NCBI GenBank assembly: GCA_038380795.1
Contig: CM076259.1
Coordinates: 100,117,739-100,181,738, forward strand
Origin: Pyrocephalus nanus
Taxonomy: Eukaryota; Chordata; Aves; Passeriformes; Tyrannidae
Length of the DNA stretch: 64,000 bases
Direction of reading: 5' to 3'
Numbering within the stretch: the stretch's first letter is position 1; each line of letters starts with the position of its first letter. The translations under genes were made by a program, and so were the position numbers. Below the pieces are notes generated by a model that did not search any database, had not been told where the DNA came from, and saw only the letters and a program-made list of their open reading frames with translations. Of the stretch, positions 26,041 to 37,690 are shown piece by piece.

Positions 26041-26046
26041 AATAAA
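26041..26046 (+). terminator. GLRA2: Proximal poly(A) signal AATAAA of GLRA2
   Basis: AATAAA lies only 47 nt after the stop codon and is followed by a T/GT-rich stretch (TGTCTTTCTGTCATTTGG). Use of it would yield a very short 3' UTR. Actual use cannot be judged from sequence alone. Confidence 0.5.
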
Positions 26047-27051
26047 CAGTGAAATGTCTTTCTGTCATTTGGACTAAGGATTTCTTTCCCACTCCCCCAG
26101 AACACTGGAGAAAAAAATAGCAAAGAGGAAAAGAAGTATAAAAGGAAAAGTGATTGCATGACAAAATATGCTTTGACACCAGTCAATGAGGTTCCCCTTG
26201 TGTACTTGCAGTGTGTTCTTCCAGAATCAGCATTGACCAGACATCTGTAATTGAGGCCAAATTTTATCCAGCTTTATCACGAAGATATTATATCAGGAAA
26301 CAAACAATTCTCCTAAAACATCTACCAAGAGACTGTGATGGCTACAGTACAGTGAGTTATAAGAGGACCAAACTTTTTCAGGGTAATGTTGCCTTTCTAT
26401 TTGAAACAAGTCTACTGAGCTACATTCCATGACCATGTCTGTAGGTAGTGGCTTCACCAAGGAGTCCTTTTGTGGGTTGTAAATTATTTCTACTGAGAGG
26501 GGAGAGGAGAAAAAAAAAAAAGAAAAAATATTTATACTTTACTATCCTTGTGGGTGTGCATTTTAATATTATCTTGCTTTACTAGAATTGTAATTTCCGG
26601 GTTGAACTTGTGTGTTGTGTGATTTATTTGATAGTTGACACTCCAAAACCAGTGAAACTGCCTGGTTTATTTTTGTTGAGCGACAGTGCACTTACTTTAT
26701 TTTATTTCTGCTGATTTTACATGCAACTTGAGGTGCCAAACTGTATTTTACCTATTGTGCTACCCTGTACCACACTACTTAGTAAGAACTTGTTTCCTCA
26801 AAGGTGTAGCTCAGTTTAGCATTGAGTTTCTATTACCGCTCTCATTGTAGCTGCAGTCAATAGCTCTATAGGTAAACACAACTTGTTTACAGACCTCTAA
26901 TTTATATCTTTACTCAAAGTGGCTATCATTTTAAATATCATTAATTAACCTAAGAATTTTAAAACTGTACTGTGATTTTCAGAACCTGTTACCTTTTGGT
27001 GCCAGATCTGCATTATTCAAACCTTGCTACATGTTTTAAAGTAGAAAATCT

Positions 27052-27091
27052 AAAAAAAAAAAAAAAAAAAAAAAGAAAGAAAAAAAAAGAT
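27052..27091. repeat. Poly(A)-rich run within the GLRA2 3' UTR
   Basis: Twenty-three consecutive A residues are followed by GAAAG-interrupted A blocks. This can cause internal oligo-dT priming in cDNA libraries and so produce a false transcript end near 27050-27090. Confidence 0.85.
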
Positions 27092-27203
27092 GGTATTTTT
27101 GCTTACACGGAAGAAGACAACCTGTAACATAAGATGAGTCAAACATTAAAATTTTACACTTGCTGTAAAAGGGTTTATTAAAAAAAGATATTTGTTCAAT
27201 TTC

Positions 27204-27209
27204 AATAAA
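27204..27209 (+). terminator. GLRA2: Distal poly(A) signal AATAAA of GLRA2
   Basis: AATAAA is followed about 20-45 nt later by a T-rich/TGT element (TTTCTGTACTCTTTTCTTC). This is the usual arrangement of a strong cleavage and polyadenylation site. It is the best candidate for the end of the long GLRA2 3' UTR. Confidence 0.65.
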
Positions 27210-29721
27210 GCTAAATGTAGTACTAACATTTCTGTACTCTTTTCTTCATTTGCAGCAGTAGCATCAGGGCTGTTCGTGCCACAGCCCAGCTATTCCACCG
27301 CTCTGTCAGCAGAAAGAGGGTGAAAAGCAGCCTTCTGCTGACCTGGCTTAGCACGCCACATTTTGCTATCTATCCTGCAGCAAAGGGGCTATTGCAGCCC
27401 CTGGGAGTACGTCAAGGACTGTGTCAGAAATGTGGCTAAGATATGATGTGAGAATTTGTAGAACATTTGCATGTGCTGAGCCAAGCCCTTGAGAGGAAGC
27501 ACACTGCTCCCCACTCAAGCATCCCTGCCTGGCAAGAAGCACACCTCAGCTTCACACATGCTGTGGCTGGCTTGGGGGTATCCTAAACTTTCCCCTGACT
27601 TTCTTACAGCTTTACCACTTTGGTGAGCTGAAGAACATGCTGAGATGGCCTGTGGCAGGTGCCTCTTATAGACATGGTAATGATCAATATTTTAAAAGCA
27701 AATTAAACTGCATTCAGTTTTCTGCCCTTCCCTTGTGTGACCAAAACACACATCCTGTAGAGCTGCCCAGTACAGACATTTTTTCCCACTCCCCTAGTGA
27801 GATGTGGTACAGACACCTACTGTACCTGCAACACTTCTCACTCTGCTTTCACTCCTGGAAAAGCTTCTGCTGAGAGGTTGTGGATACAGGTTCCACAGCC
27901 TGTCCAAGCCTGTATTTGTGTGTCTGAGTATCTGTGTCTGTGTCCCCATCTCTTTCCACCTGGCTGCCTGTAACTACCAGGCTTTGTTCCTCTCGTAGGA
28001 GAGGAGAGGGAATCTAGAGATCTCGACATCTCTGATTCTCAAATACTTACATAAATTATTGTGTCTCCTCAGCTCTGTGGTCATTTACACCTATGATGGA
28101 ACTGGTAACAGTCACTTCCATCTCTTTGAGACCATGGCTCCAGATGTGACTGATACCCCCAGAAAGGAGAACTCAAGACAACTGTCCAAACTATTCTGCT
28201 TGGCAAAACAAGTTTCTGAAGCAAATTTAAGTATCATAGTACTTGCAGATTTTATAGTATCAGATTTGCTTTTATTTCTTTTTAAAATGAAACAGTATTT
28301 GATTAATGGATAATATAGCAGAGGAAAACCCAAGAACAGTCCCACGAGTTTCAGCAGGGTGAGGATAGCCAGCTATAACCTGTGTTTGTGTGGGAAGTTA
28401 GGAGCTTTCACTGGTACATAAACATTCAGAGCTTACTTTTAGCAGTCCCTCATTCCAGAAACTCAGTTTTAAATGAAGGTGTAATGCCAGGATTAATGTT
28501 AATCCTCGGTGTCCAGATGTCAGAACGTCAGAGCCTATTGCTCATAGCTCCCCCATATGACCACAGACCACTGCAATAGGTGTGCTAAACTATTCTCAGC
28601 TGATGGATGTCTGTATTTCCCTTTCTGTGGTGAATCTCATGTTGCTCCAGCACCCACACTACAAATTCAACTGCACGCTCTGCAGTGCTTGGCTGTTAGC
28701 ACTGACTAAATAGTTCACTAAAATATTTTGCTGATCAGATTTGAGGTTTGCTGACAGCATCCATGGGAAGATTGCTTTGCTGCCGATCTGTATGTACACT
28801 TTGGTCAATTTATGAGAATAATCCATGCACAAATTCCAAATAGGTGTCTCTCTCTCTCTTTTGAAGACAGAAATTATGACTTTATGTCAATTATTCAATT
28901 AGTCATGAATCTTGAAATTAACTAACTAAATTTTAAATACAAAAGGTGCATGCAAATGGACAAGGCCCACTGAGCACAGCAATTGGGAATGGCCACATGA
29001 TAAAAAAGAGTTCTCAGCATGCTGGTTAGTGGCCTGTGAACCATCTCACACCAAGGTGTTTTGATACCAGATGCCTCTCAAAGAACTTGGCTGGTACCAG
29101 AAACTGGCTAAAAAATTGCCTGCAGATAAAATGTCAAAAGCAAGGATAGCAGGACTTACAGACAGAAACCTTCCTAAACAAATTCTCAGTAGGGTTAGCA
29201 CAGAAACCAGACTCAAAAAATGGTCACCTTGCACTCAGGGAAGCAGCAAAATTAAAGCAGTTTCATTTCAAGATACCATTGCAAGAAGAAAAAGAATGGC
29301 TTACAAAGTAAGTCCCAGACAAACAGCATATGTGACGCAGGAGACACAGCGGGATGGAAGGAAAGAGACCCAGGATTAATTCTGAAGAGCTTCCAGATAT
29401 ACTGGAAAACCTACATGCTACAGTTCTAGCTGGTAAGGTAAAATTAAGCCCTAGGGCATTTAATCTACTTGCATTTAGCTATAAAATAATTATGATGACT
29501 TCTAATTTATCAAGGAAGCTTAAAAAGCTTTAAGCATGTCTTTAAAGGAAGCAGCATCCAGTCAGGTCATTGGCATCCTGTTGTTACAGGCTGGACCTGA
29601 GAGGTTCAGTAGTCAAGGAAAAAGGTTTAGCCATCTCTCACTGGATAGATGCTATCAGGGACTGCAATAAAGCCTAATTGATAAAGCAGATCTTTAAGAA
29701 AAACCTTATTGCCTTAGGAGG

Positions 29722-29739
29722 AAAAAAAAAAAAAAAAAA
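29722..29739. repeat. Poly(A) run, 18 nt
   Basis: This A homopolymer lies about 60 nt before a long T/TTTG tract, so the two could pair as an A/T fold-back. Confidence 0.85.
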
Positions 29740-29794
29740 GCAGCAATATGAGATGAGAGATCTTTCTTTGTTACTCTTTCTTGGTTTGTGGTGG

Positions 29795-29877
29795 GTTTTT
29801 GTTGTTGTTTTTTTTTTTTTTTTTTTTTGTTTGTTTGTTTGTTTTGGTTTTTTTTTTTTCCTATTTTTTTTTTTTAG
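29795..29877. repeat. Poly(T)/(TTTG)n tract
   Basis: An 83-nt tract of T homopolymers is interrupted by GTTTGTTTGTTTG and GG. The frame crossing it is low-complexity and not a gene. A mirror composition occurs at 55391-55504 as (CAAA)n. Confidence 0.85.
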
Positions 29878-29945
29878 GTAGCAGAGCCATCACTTGTGAT
29901 GTACTGAATCAAATGGTGGTGTAGCCATAGAGGCTTTTGGAGTAT

Positions 29946-29991
29946 CTGATATGAGATATCAGCATTCATAAATGCTGGAGGAGAACTCCAG
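29946..29991. repeat. Three consecutive short perfect inverted repeats
   Basis: Stem 1 pairs 29946-29952 with 29956-29962 (CTGATAT/ATATCAG, 3-nt loop). Stem 2 pairs 29960-29966 with 29971-29977 (CAGCATT/AATGCTG, 4-nt loop). Stem 3 pairs 29975-29980 with 29986-29991 (CTGGAG/CTCCAG, 5-nt loop). Adjacent stems share two or three bases at each junction. No known RNA family is recognised. Confidence 0.7.
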
Positions 29992-30457
29992 GTTACACCC
30001 TGTTTCTGGGGGCAGATTTTTTCATCTGCTACAGAGGTGTGAGGAGTAAGGGCAAACCTCATCCACAGACACTGAGACTTTCTCACTTTGATTCCCTTCT
30101 TTCCCAGCACGAGACGCTGAAAGGAAAGAGCTGATGGAAAAATAATGTTTGTCTACTGAAGGCTGGAGTGCTACAGCTCTTCATCTTTGTGCAAACCTGC
30201 CATTGACATTGGTGGCACAGGAGCTGCTGACCAAACATGAGGCACCAGCCAAAACTTACAGCCTTTCATAGCCGGCATTATTAAAAACATTGTGGAGGAA
30301 TCTGTAACTAAGCTTTGAAAAGGCGTGGGCATTTAATGGAAAGGGCTCTAACTGGGCTGACTTGGTATCTTTGACTCAGCAACAGGATTCTGCATCTGCA
30401 CCTGGAAGTCACATTTTATGAACTTTTCAAAAGATATGACTCAGTCCAGTTATGGCA

Positions 30458-30505
30458 TTTCTGTATTTAGAAATATATTTCTAAATATATTTCTAAATAC
30501 AGAAA
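30458..30505. repeat. 48-bp near-perfect palindrome (23-bp arms, 2-nt spacer)
   Basis: Arms 30458-30480 and 30483-30505 are exact reverse complements across the CT spacer at 30481-30482. The core arm reads CTGTATTTAGAAATATATTT. AT-rich palindromes of this size can extrude cruciforms. They are also unstable in cloning and assembly. Confidence 0.9.
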
Positions 30506-30666
30506 AAAATATATTTGATGTGTGGGTGTATATGTATATGCAAGCTTTATAATCCTTATCCCTTTGAAATTAGAACACAACAAGGAACAAAGAAACAAAA
30601 GCTTTGTACAAAGAATGAGCTTTGTATTACACAAAGTAGTATGAAAATAACTTTAATATTTAGATT

Positions 30667-30732
30667 TTCATTATTTATAATATAGTACTTCATTATCTAT
30701 AACATAGTACTTCATTATCTATAATATAGTAT
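30667..30732. repeat. 22-bp tandem repeat, three copies
   Basis: The copies start at 30667, 30689 and 30711, each beginning TTCATTAT and most ending ATAGTAC. They differ at only a few positions, suggesting recent local triplication. The repeat is AT-rich and lies 160 bp from the palindrome. Confidence 0.9.
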
Positions 30733-33700
30733 CTGTGGAAAATTAGTTTTTTTCAGACTTGAAAGTAGTTTATTCTAATTGTTTTTGACATAAAAGCGTG
30801 AGTTTTACAATGTTGTGGAAAACTAGAAAACCAAATCCAAGCCTGCCTAGAGGAACTTCTGCCTGGGAAAATAATCTGAGCAAGGACATGCTTTCTCCAT
30901 AAATGCCCCTTACAGATTTTACATTAAAAATTAATCTTCTCTAGTTTAACGTGAAGAGAAAAAGAAGACATTTGTGCCTTTTGAAGATACCTTTGCTACT
31001 TTTGCAAGGCAAATGTGAAATATTGTCACATTCGGGGCTAAGCAGAACAAGAGAAGTTTCACCATTTCCAGACGAATTCATCAAACCAATTTACTTCCAG
31101 ATCCAGTACACTGAGAGCACCGAAAGCAGGAGGGGAAAAAAAAACTTCAATAGCTTCTAGATCAGTTCCTAATGAAGGATCAGTTTCCAACGCTAAGAAC
31201 TACAAATAATCTGGGAGGGAAAATATTCAGAGTGGATTAGCTCTCTTCAGTATCCTCTCAGAAGGAGTAGAAACTTGAGCCAAAATAAGCATGTCAGATA
31301 ATAGCTAGGAAAACTGACTCTGTGAAATGCATACACTCAGTTCTTAAAGTTGCCACTGAAACAAACATGCTAAATTAATATCTTTGTTATGGAGAAATGC
31401 TGTGAGGCAATATGAGAAAGCAGTGAATACTGGGGATTCTGACCACATTTTACTTGTGCTAAAAGATGGGATTTTACTGGGACAAATTATACAAAATCCT
31501 CTCTCGTCATCTGAACAGCTGTATAACTGATTCAAAAACAGCTTCTTCAGATTATCACAAGGCCTGAATCTGATTTTCAGCGTAGTGGGTTCCTGTTATG
31601 GGGATGGTGTACAGTGTGTGTCGTTTCAGGGAGACAGCAGCTGGATTAATCCTTCCACTTTCCATGGGAAAAACAGCAAGATCAGGGAGGAATATATAAA
31701 CAGGGGGAATATAGTCCTTAGCAGTGTGTAGTGAAAATGCCTTTAGACAGAGGGGTAGAAGGATTCACAGATTTCCACCTTACCTTTGCTTTGACATGAA
31801 TCCATTTTCCCTAAGGTGATGAGGAGTACAACCCATCACAGGGTCAGGCCCCGTGGCTGGACATGTTTGGGAATCACATCTTTATCCCTTGGCTCGTGGT
31901 CAAATGCCTTCTGTCAGCTGCAAGTCCTGTTTCCCGGCTGCAAAGGGTCTCTGGAATACAGCAATCCAGACATGTGTTTGACAAATAGCTTTGAAGGTCA
32001 CTACCCAGCACCCCAAGGCTCCCAAGCAGGGACGTGAGAGCAGGATGGAGAGGATGCATCACCAATAATTGGTGTGGGAGAAGGACCACACATGCAAGGA
32101 TGCCAGAAGACCCTCTGAGCTCACAGGTTAGGTTTACAGCACATTCTGAAGCTGACCATGTTGTGGGTGCTGAACCTGATTTCAGTGCAGCTCAGAGACC
32201 CCTTTACAGGCACTTTCAGCCTGTCGCACTCCCTGAGATGTTCAATGGGGTTGCAGTTGTGGCTGCAGAAATAGTTTGAGAAACACTGCAGCACTGAAAG
32301 AACTTCTCCCCTGTTTTCCCTTCAGTCCCAAAAGAGAAAAGATCTTGTGTGAATGTGTGAAACAGAAAGTAAATCCAACATATTATTGGTATTATTGGTA
32401 TTTGCAATGATGCTAAAGACCCCTGTGTGGGGATGTGCACAGTAGCCTGGACATTGCCTGTTTTTCCCTGACTCAGGTGCCAGAAGAATGCAGTGAGAGA
32501 TTTGAGGGGCAAAGTGCAAGAAGAAAGGCAGCTCAAGGCTGCTGGCAGTGGGGCGATGCGGGAATGAGACAGACAACACAGACACCAGCTTGGGCTGCTC
32601 TGCAAGCCTGGCCTGAGGTGAGAGTCTACTGTGCCCAGCACAGCACCCCTGGGCACCACCAGCCAAGGGGAACGAGGAAGGGGGACTCCCAGGGGTAGGA
32701 AGTGGGCCACAGTAACGGCCACAGAGCAGGGCAGTGGTGAGGCCAAGAACAGACCCTACCCCAGATCAGACTAACAGGAAGGGGGGAAATTCATCAAGGA
32801 TGAGCAAGTCTAAAATATGTATTGACAGAATATCTTCTGTCTCATCTGCTGGGTGCAATCTCGACGATAAAAATCAAGACCCTTCAGGAAAAGACTTGAT
32901 AGGGCACATGCTTCAAACAGGACGAAATCATAATGTTGCATGTTGAACTGGAGACAGTCTTTAGCAGGGTTCTCCAGTGAAAAAATGAGAGCACTAGTCA
33001 CTTATTCCACACTGGAGACACTGTCTCCTTTCTCTGCATTGCCAGGAAGAGATGTTACAAAAAGGCAGGAGAGTCTGGAAATGAAGAATCCTGCCACTGT
33101 GTGGCTAAAGGTGTCCTCTTAGCCATTGCTTGGCGTTTGAAAGGGACCTGTGTATGGCTGCATTTGTGGAAGACCAGCATGGACAAATGTCTATGATGAG
33201 CTAATTAACCTTTACAAAAGGAGAGTGTGTGTGTTATTCCTCTAATAAGCTAATGAACTCTGTCCTGTGGGAGAGATGAGGGACATCATCAGTGATGCTT
33301 CTAACAAGGGTTACCAAAAATGCTCTTCAGAGGAGGGGCGAAGAGAAGGGCTGTTACTGAGTCATTACCTTAGAAAACAAGAGCAGAAACAGCTGCCTGC
33401 TGAAGGAAAATTGGGTTCCCCTTCCATATGTATTACATTACATGTAATAGGGCTCTGAAAGCATGTTATCTGCTTGGAAGAACATCAGAATAATTTTTCC
33501 TTGTAGTAGCTGAAGTCAAACCAAAAGAAACTTTTATGCTGACCTTGGATGTAAACCACACAGTTGCAGGTGAAAGTTTCAGTATGGGCAAGGTCTCAGC
33601 CTACATCTTGGCTGTCTGCTACTGTGGCACATTTGCTTCTCACTTTGGAGCCCAGTGACTTAGTTTCTTTGAATTATCACAGTGAGAGGTTTCATCACTG

Positions 33701-34944
33701 ATCCTTCTGATGTTGCAAGTGCAGTAAGTGAGGTCAAAAATGAAGAATTTGCTAAAGAATGTTTACAATTTCAATAAATTTTTTCCTCCCATCAGAATCT
33801 GTGTATATAACAGTGTTTCAGAGGCCTTTTCCAAGGGACATTGGTAGAGGCTACAGAGCATTTTAATGTTTCTTTTGATTTATTAACACTAGCTCAGTTT
33901 TTAATCTGCAGAAAAGAAGTGCTCCATTAATACACACAGTAACATTCACATTAAAAATTCTAAATGTGACCTAATCTATTTTTAAAGGAACTAATTCCTT
34001 TGCATTAGTTGACTTATTCCAGGAATCACCAAGGCTCAAAACATGAGGCCTGTTCCTAACATGCAGTGAGTTTTCCCTTGAACAGCTGTGCTGTTATTCT
34101 AGCTGTAGCTTTCTGTAATAATATCAGTGGGCAGGACTTGTTTTAATACAGTAAGGAAACAGAGGAAGGTATTTTAGCATAAAGTAAATTTACATATTTG
34201 CTACTATAATAACAGATATAATTTAACTGGAAATTGATAGTTTCTGCAAATTGAAAAGCTTGTATTGCATTTGTGCACACACATACAGACACAAACACAC
34301 CCCTTTCACTTTGCTTCCCTTAATCTTATTACAGTATTTCTTTGACTGATGCCCCTGAAAATTTCATCTGCTACACAGTGCTAGCTGGGGTTGTAGCACA
34401 GATAAATATCTACCTTCTTTTTCTCTGACCTACATGTGGAAAAGGTCCAGAAGTTATCTTTAGCCTGATTAATCTAAGTCTGATCTGCTAATATGCTGCC
34501 ATGGATTAAATATATATATATGTCCTCTGAAATAGCTGAGGCACAGCTCAGATATTCTGTAAATGGCAGCATTCAAATGTACCTGTGGTGGGTTTTGCTA
34601 AGCAGGCACTCTGCCCAGTGCTCTCTGATAAGATTTCTGGGTCACATCTGAAGACTTTAGCAGAAAATGTGATTGTGGGTACTACTGATAGGCATATTTT
34701 CTGCAAATTAGAATTCAAGCTGCTCTTAATAAATCAGGAGGGAAACATTTACTAAAAAGAGCTCCTCAACCTCTCCCTCTGCCTAGAGCTGTCAGAAGAG
34801 CCACAACAATGCAGAGGGACCCCAAAAAGCCCCATTTGCAGCTGAAGAGGGTCTACACGGCATTAGTTCCTGGGAAAGCAACCCCAACCCCAGACATCCT
34901 GCAGGGCATGGGGGTCCTGCTTTTAGCAACAGACAGGCTGGGGG

Positions 34945-34986
34945 ACATCCAGACTACACTATGAGCACATCCAGACTACTATGAGC
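34945..34986. repeat. Small tandem duplication (about 20-22 bp, two copies)
   Basis: ACATCCAGACTAC...ATGAGC occurs twice in tandem. The first copy has an extra ACT or equivalent trinucleotide. This looks like a simple slippage or duplication event with no coding context. Confidence 0.75.
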
Positions 34987-37403
34987 AATGTTGATCCTTG
35001 GGGCAGCCCAAGACAAGGCTACTTTACAAGTGGTATATTCCTCTCATTACAGCATGGTCAAATTGTCTTTTCAAGGTTTCTCAAGCCCTAATGTTCACAC
35101 TGGTGTTGTCAAGCTGTGGTTCGATGGCCACGTGGTTACACACTGGTGGCTTTTGCAAGTGCCTCATGCACATCTTACCTTTGGTTACTACTACTGAGTT
35201 TACTAGCTGCCATCCTGGTTTCACTAGCTATTCTCCCTTCAGGCTGGATGGAAGAAGAGAGCCATGTCCTCTTTAAAACAAGAAAGATGGGGAAAATCCT
35301 AGCTGCCAATACCCAACCGCACAAAGCGCTACTTCCCAGCTCAACCACACAGGCTTAGGAGTTTCCCTATGAGCTGATGAAAGGGTGAGAGGGTGAATTT
35401 ATTTGCAGCATTTTGCATACAAAAAAAAATGTAACTGAAAAGCAAAGAGAAGCAGATGTTGGAGACACCTCAAAAAGATCGAAGACTTCAGGGAAGTGCT
35501 AATAACAAAAGGAGAACTGAAAACAAAGAGTGGAGAAAGAGCCTCCTCTTGGTCATTCCAGTGGTGTTTTGAGGAAGACAAGCTGGTCTCCTCCAAGGAT
35601 ATTGTCACCAATTGCTCTTTTTAATGAAAATTGCCTGGCAGATCCCCAGTATTAGCTACTCACTCATAGGGGCTTTACTATTATAAGGACAGTCAGCTGG
35701 GAGAATGGCCAAGGTTTATATTAGCTCTGTTACCAGCCAGCTTTAATGGGTACCGGAGAGCATCTCCAATTTTTGGAAGTATAAATGCATCCTTTGGACA
35801 CTACTTCAATGTTCCTCTGCCTCCTCGAAAGAAAAATTAAAATTCTGGGCTGAAATCATGGAAAATAAAGGTGAATGACCTCAAGAGATTCCACAATCTA
35901 CTTTGGTGCCAAAGAGGCTGGGACGGAGGTGGCACACTGTGTGTGTGTCCCCACAGGACTTCCTCTTGCTACTGCTCTGTCTCATAGCAAGCTTTTTGTC
36001 ATGCATGATATTTTCTCACTTATACATCCCCATGAGGAAAAATCAGATTCTCTCCACAAAAACTTGCAACATCATTAGTAACTTTTCCTGTTTCATGGGG
36101 TTTTACAAAAGCAATTATTAAATTTTAAAACAACAAAGTCATTCAGCAAAGAAACAGTTTGCTACAGAAAGCACCATTCAATTTCTCAGTGTTCAATATC
36201 TAAGCTATAGAGCATGCTCGGTTGAAGACTTCCTGAAAGCCTGTTGTTCCTGCTAATTCCCGTAGAACTCTTATTTTATAAACTACTGCGTGCCTATTCT
36301 AGGGTAGTGGCTTACTGGGAGATTTTTTTTTTTCCTTTTTTAATTATACGTTTCCAATTCTAATAACTGGGCTTCAAGGACACAGGATTTTTTTATTATT
36401 ATTATTTTCATGCATCATTGGAGCACCTAAACAGCTTCCAACAGATTCAGAAAATCAGGCTGCCTGTAGTGAATGAATTCTTCAAAAACAGTGATATTAT
36501 TAGCTCTTCTGTGTCATTGAACAGACAAGCTAAATGCTAAAACCAGAAATTTCATTAAAGATTAAAGAAATATCATTTCACGTTTCACCTGCTCCATTAA
36601 TATCAAATATGAATTCTATCTTTCATGACACAACTGAAGTGCGGTGTAAGATTTCAGATATACCATTATTCAATCTCTTTCAGAGAAAGAAAAAAAAATT
36701 TCAAAATCCTTGAAGAGCTGTGTCTGAGCATAACAATATGTTTTGTCTGACCATTTTAAGTCAATAAAGAATATCTTGGCTTTGTGAATTTTCAATAGCT
36801 CCCTTTCTTCATGCACCACTTGAAATATGTTAATGGAGACATAACTGTTAATGGAGATGCGAAATACCAGGCACTTATTCTCTGAGCATGAGGCCTCCAA
36901 AGACTTCTTTGTTGGAATACTCAAGAAGTGAGACATTCAAACTCATTAAGTGCTTTTGGAAATCTCAGCTTTAAATATTAGGGTCAAACTACTTCTTTTA
37001 CCCAGAGATTTTCCTGGTTATTTACTTGTAGCTCCCTCTTTTGCTTTTTTTCTTCCAACGAGTAGTTTCTGAGCTGACTCCTGACTTTTTCCCTGGAGGT
37101 CAAAACCCCCAGAAGACATGGTGGGTTGCACCTTGCATCTCAGCAGTGGGAAGAAGAATGCAGGAGTTGCCTTAACAGGAAAAAAAGGAAATCTTGGAAA
37201 AGATGCCTGTCAGACATTTTTACAAGAGCAGCATCCTAGCAAAAAGGCAAGTCCAGAAGGTCGTTCCATCATGGTAACATTCCTTACGTATTTCAGAGCA
37301 GAAGATTAAGAAAAGAAACTGAAATCTTCCTAGACAACACATCTCCATTTTTTTCTGAATAATTTTCAGTGGAGGCTTTCAGAAAACTATCAGTATCCAA
37401 AAG

Positions 37404-37690
37404 AGTATCATAGAGAATATGCTGAGTTGGAGGGGACCTATCAGGATAATCAAGTCCAACTCCTGGCTTTGCACAGGAGACTCCAAGAATCACACCATGT
37501 GCCTGAGGGCATTGTTCAAACCCTTCCTCAACTCAGACACATTTGGTGCTGTGACAATTTCCCAGGGAAGCTGTTCCAAGGCTCAAGCACCCTTTGGGTG
37601 AAAAGATTTTTCTTGATATCCAACCTAAACCTCCTCTGACTCAGTTTCATGTTGCTTCCTCAAGTTCTGTCATTGGTAACTCTGCCACAA
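37404..37690 (-). mobile_element. CR1 LINE 3' fragment, antisense to the window
   Basis: The + strand reads as the reverse complement of CR1: GTTGGAGGGGACCTATCAGG, then CAAGTCCAACTCCTGGC, a CCAGGGAAGCTGTTCCAAGG block, and TGATATCCAACCTAAACCTC at the far end. On - this runs in the normal 5'-to-3' order of the CR1 3' region. The terminal octamer repeat is degraded. It is truncated, non-coding and intergenic. Confidence 0.92.

Larger units (their letters stand above)
25994..27228 (+). other. GLRA2: GLRA2 3' untranslated region
   Basis: AT-rich sequence follows the stop codon and runs to a canonical distal poly(A) signal. The 3' end at about 27228 is inferred from the signal position plus the usual 15-25 nt. 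The region carries an A-run of 23 nt at 27052-27074 and a UUUAUU-rich patch around 26697-26710. No open frame of note is present. Confidence 0.7.
27229..37403. other. Intergenic DNA, GLRA2-proximal part
   Basis: I find no recognisable gene here. Open frames are short, lack family motifs and overlap on both strands. The stretch contains A and T homopolymers at 29.7-29.9 kb, a cluster of hairpins and a large palindrome at 29.9-30.5 kb, a 22-bp triplication at 30.67 kb and a moderately GC-rich patch at 32.4-32.75 kb. A small duplication lies at 34.95 kb. Confidence 0.6.

Noticed and set aside
29678..29881. Frame with poly-lysine and poly-phenylalanine
   Set aside because: It crosses the A18 and T homopolymer tracts and is not a gene.
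31643..31652. GGATTAATCC palindrome resembling paired OTX/PITX-type sites
   Set aside because: A 10-bp motif without supporting context is expected by chance in 64 kb of AT-rich DNA.
32216..32746. Open frame of 176 codons on -, in a GC-moderate patch
   Set aside because: It overlaps comparable frames on both strands, starts without context and shows no recognisable domain.
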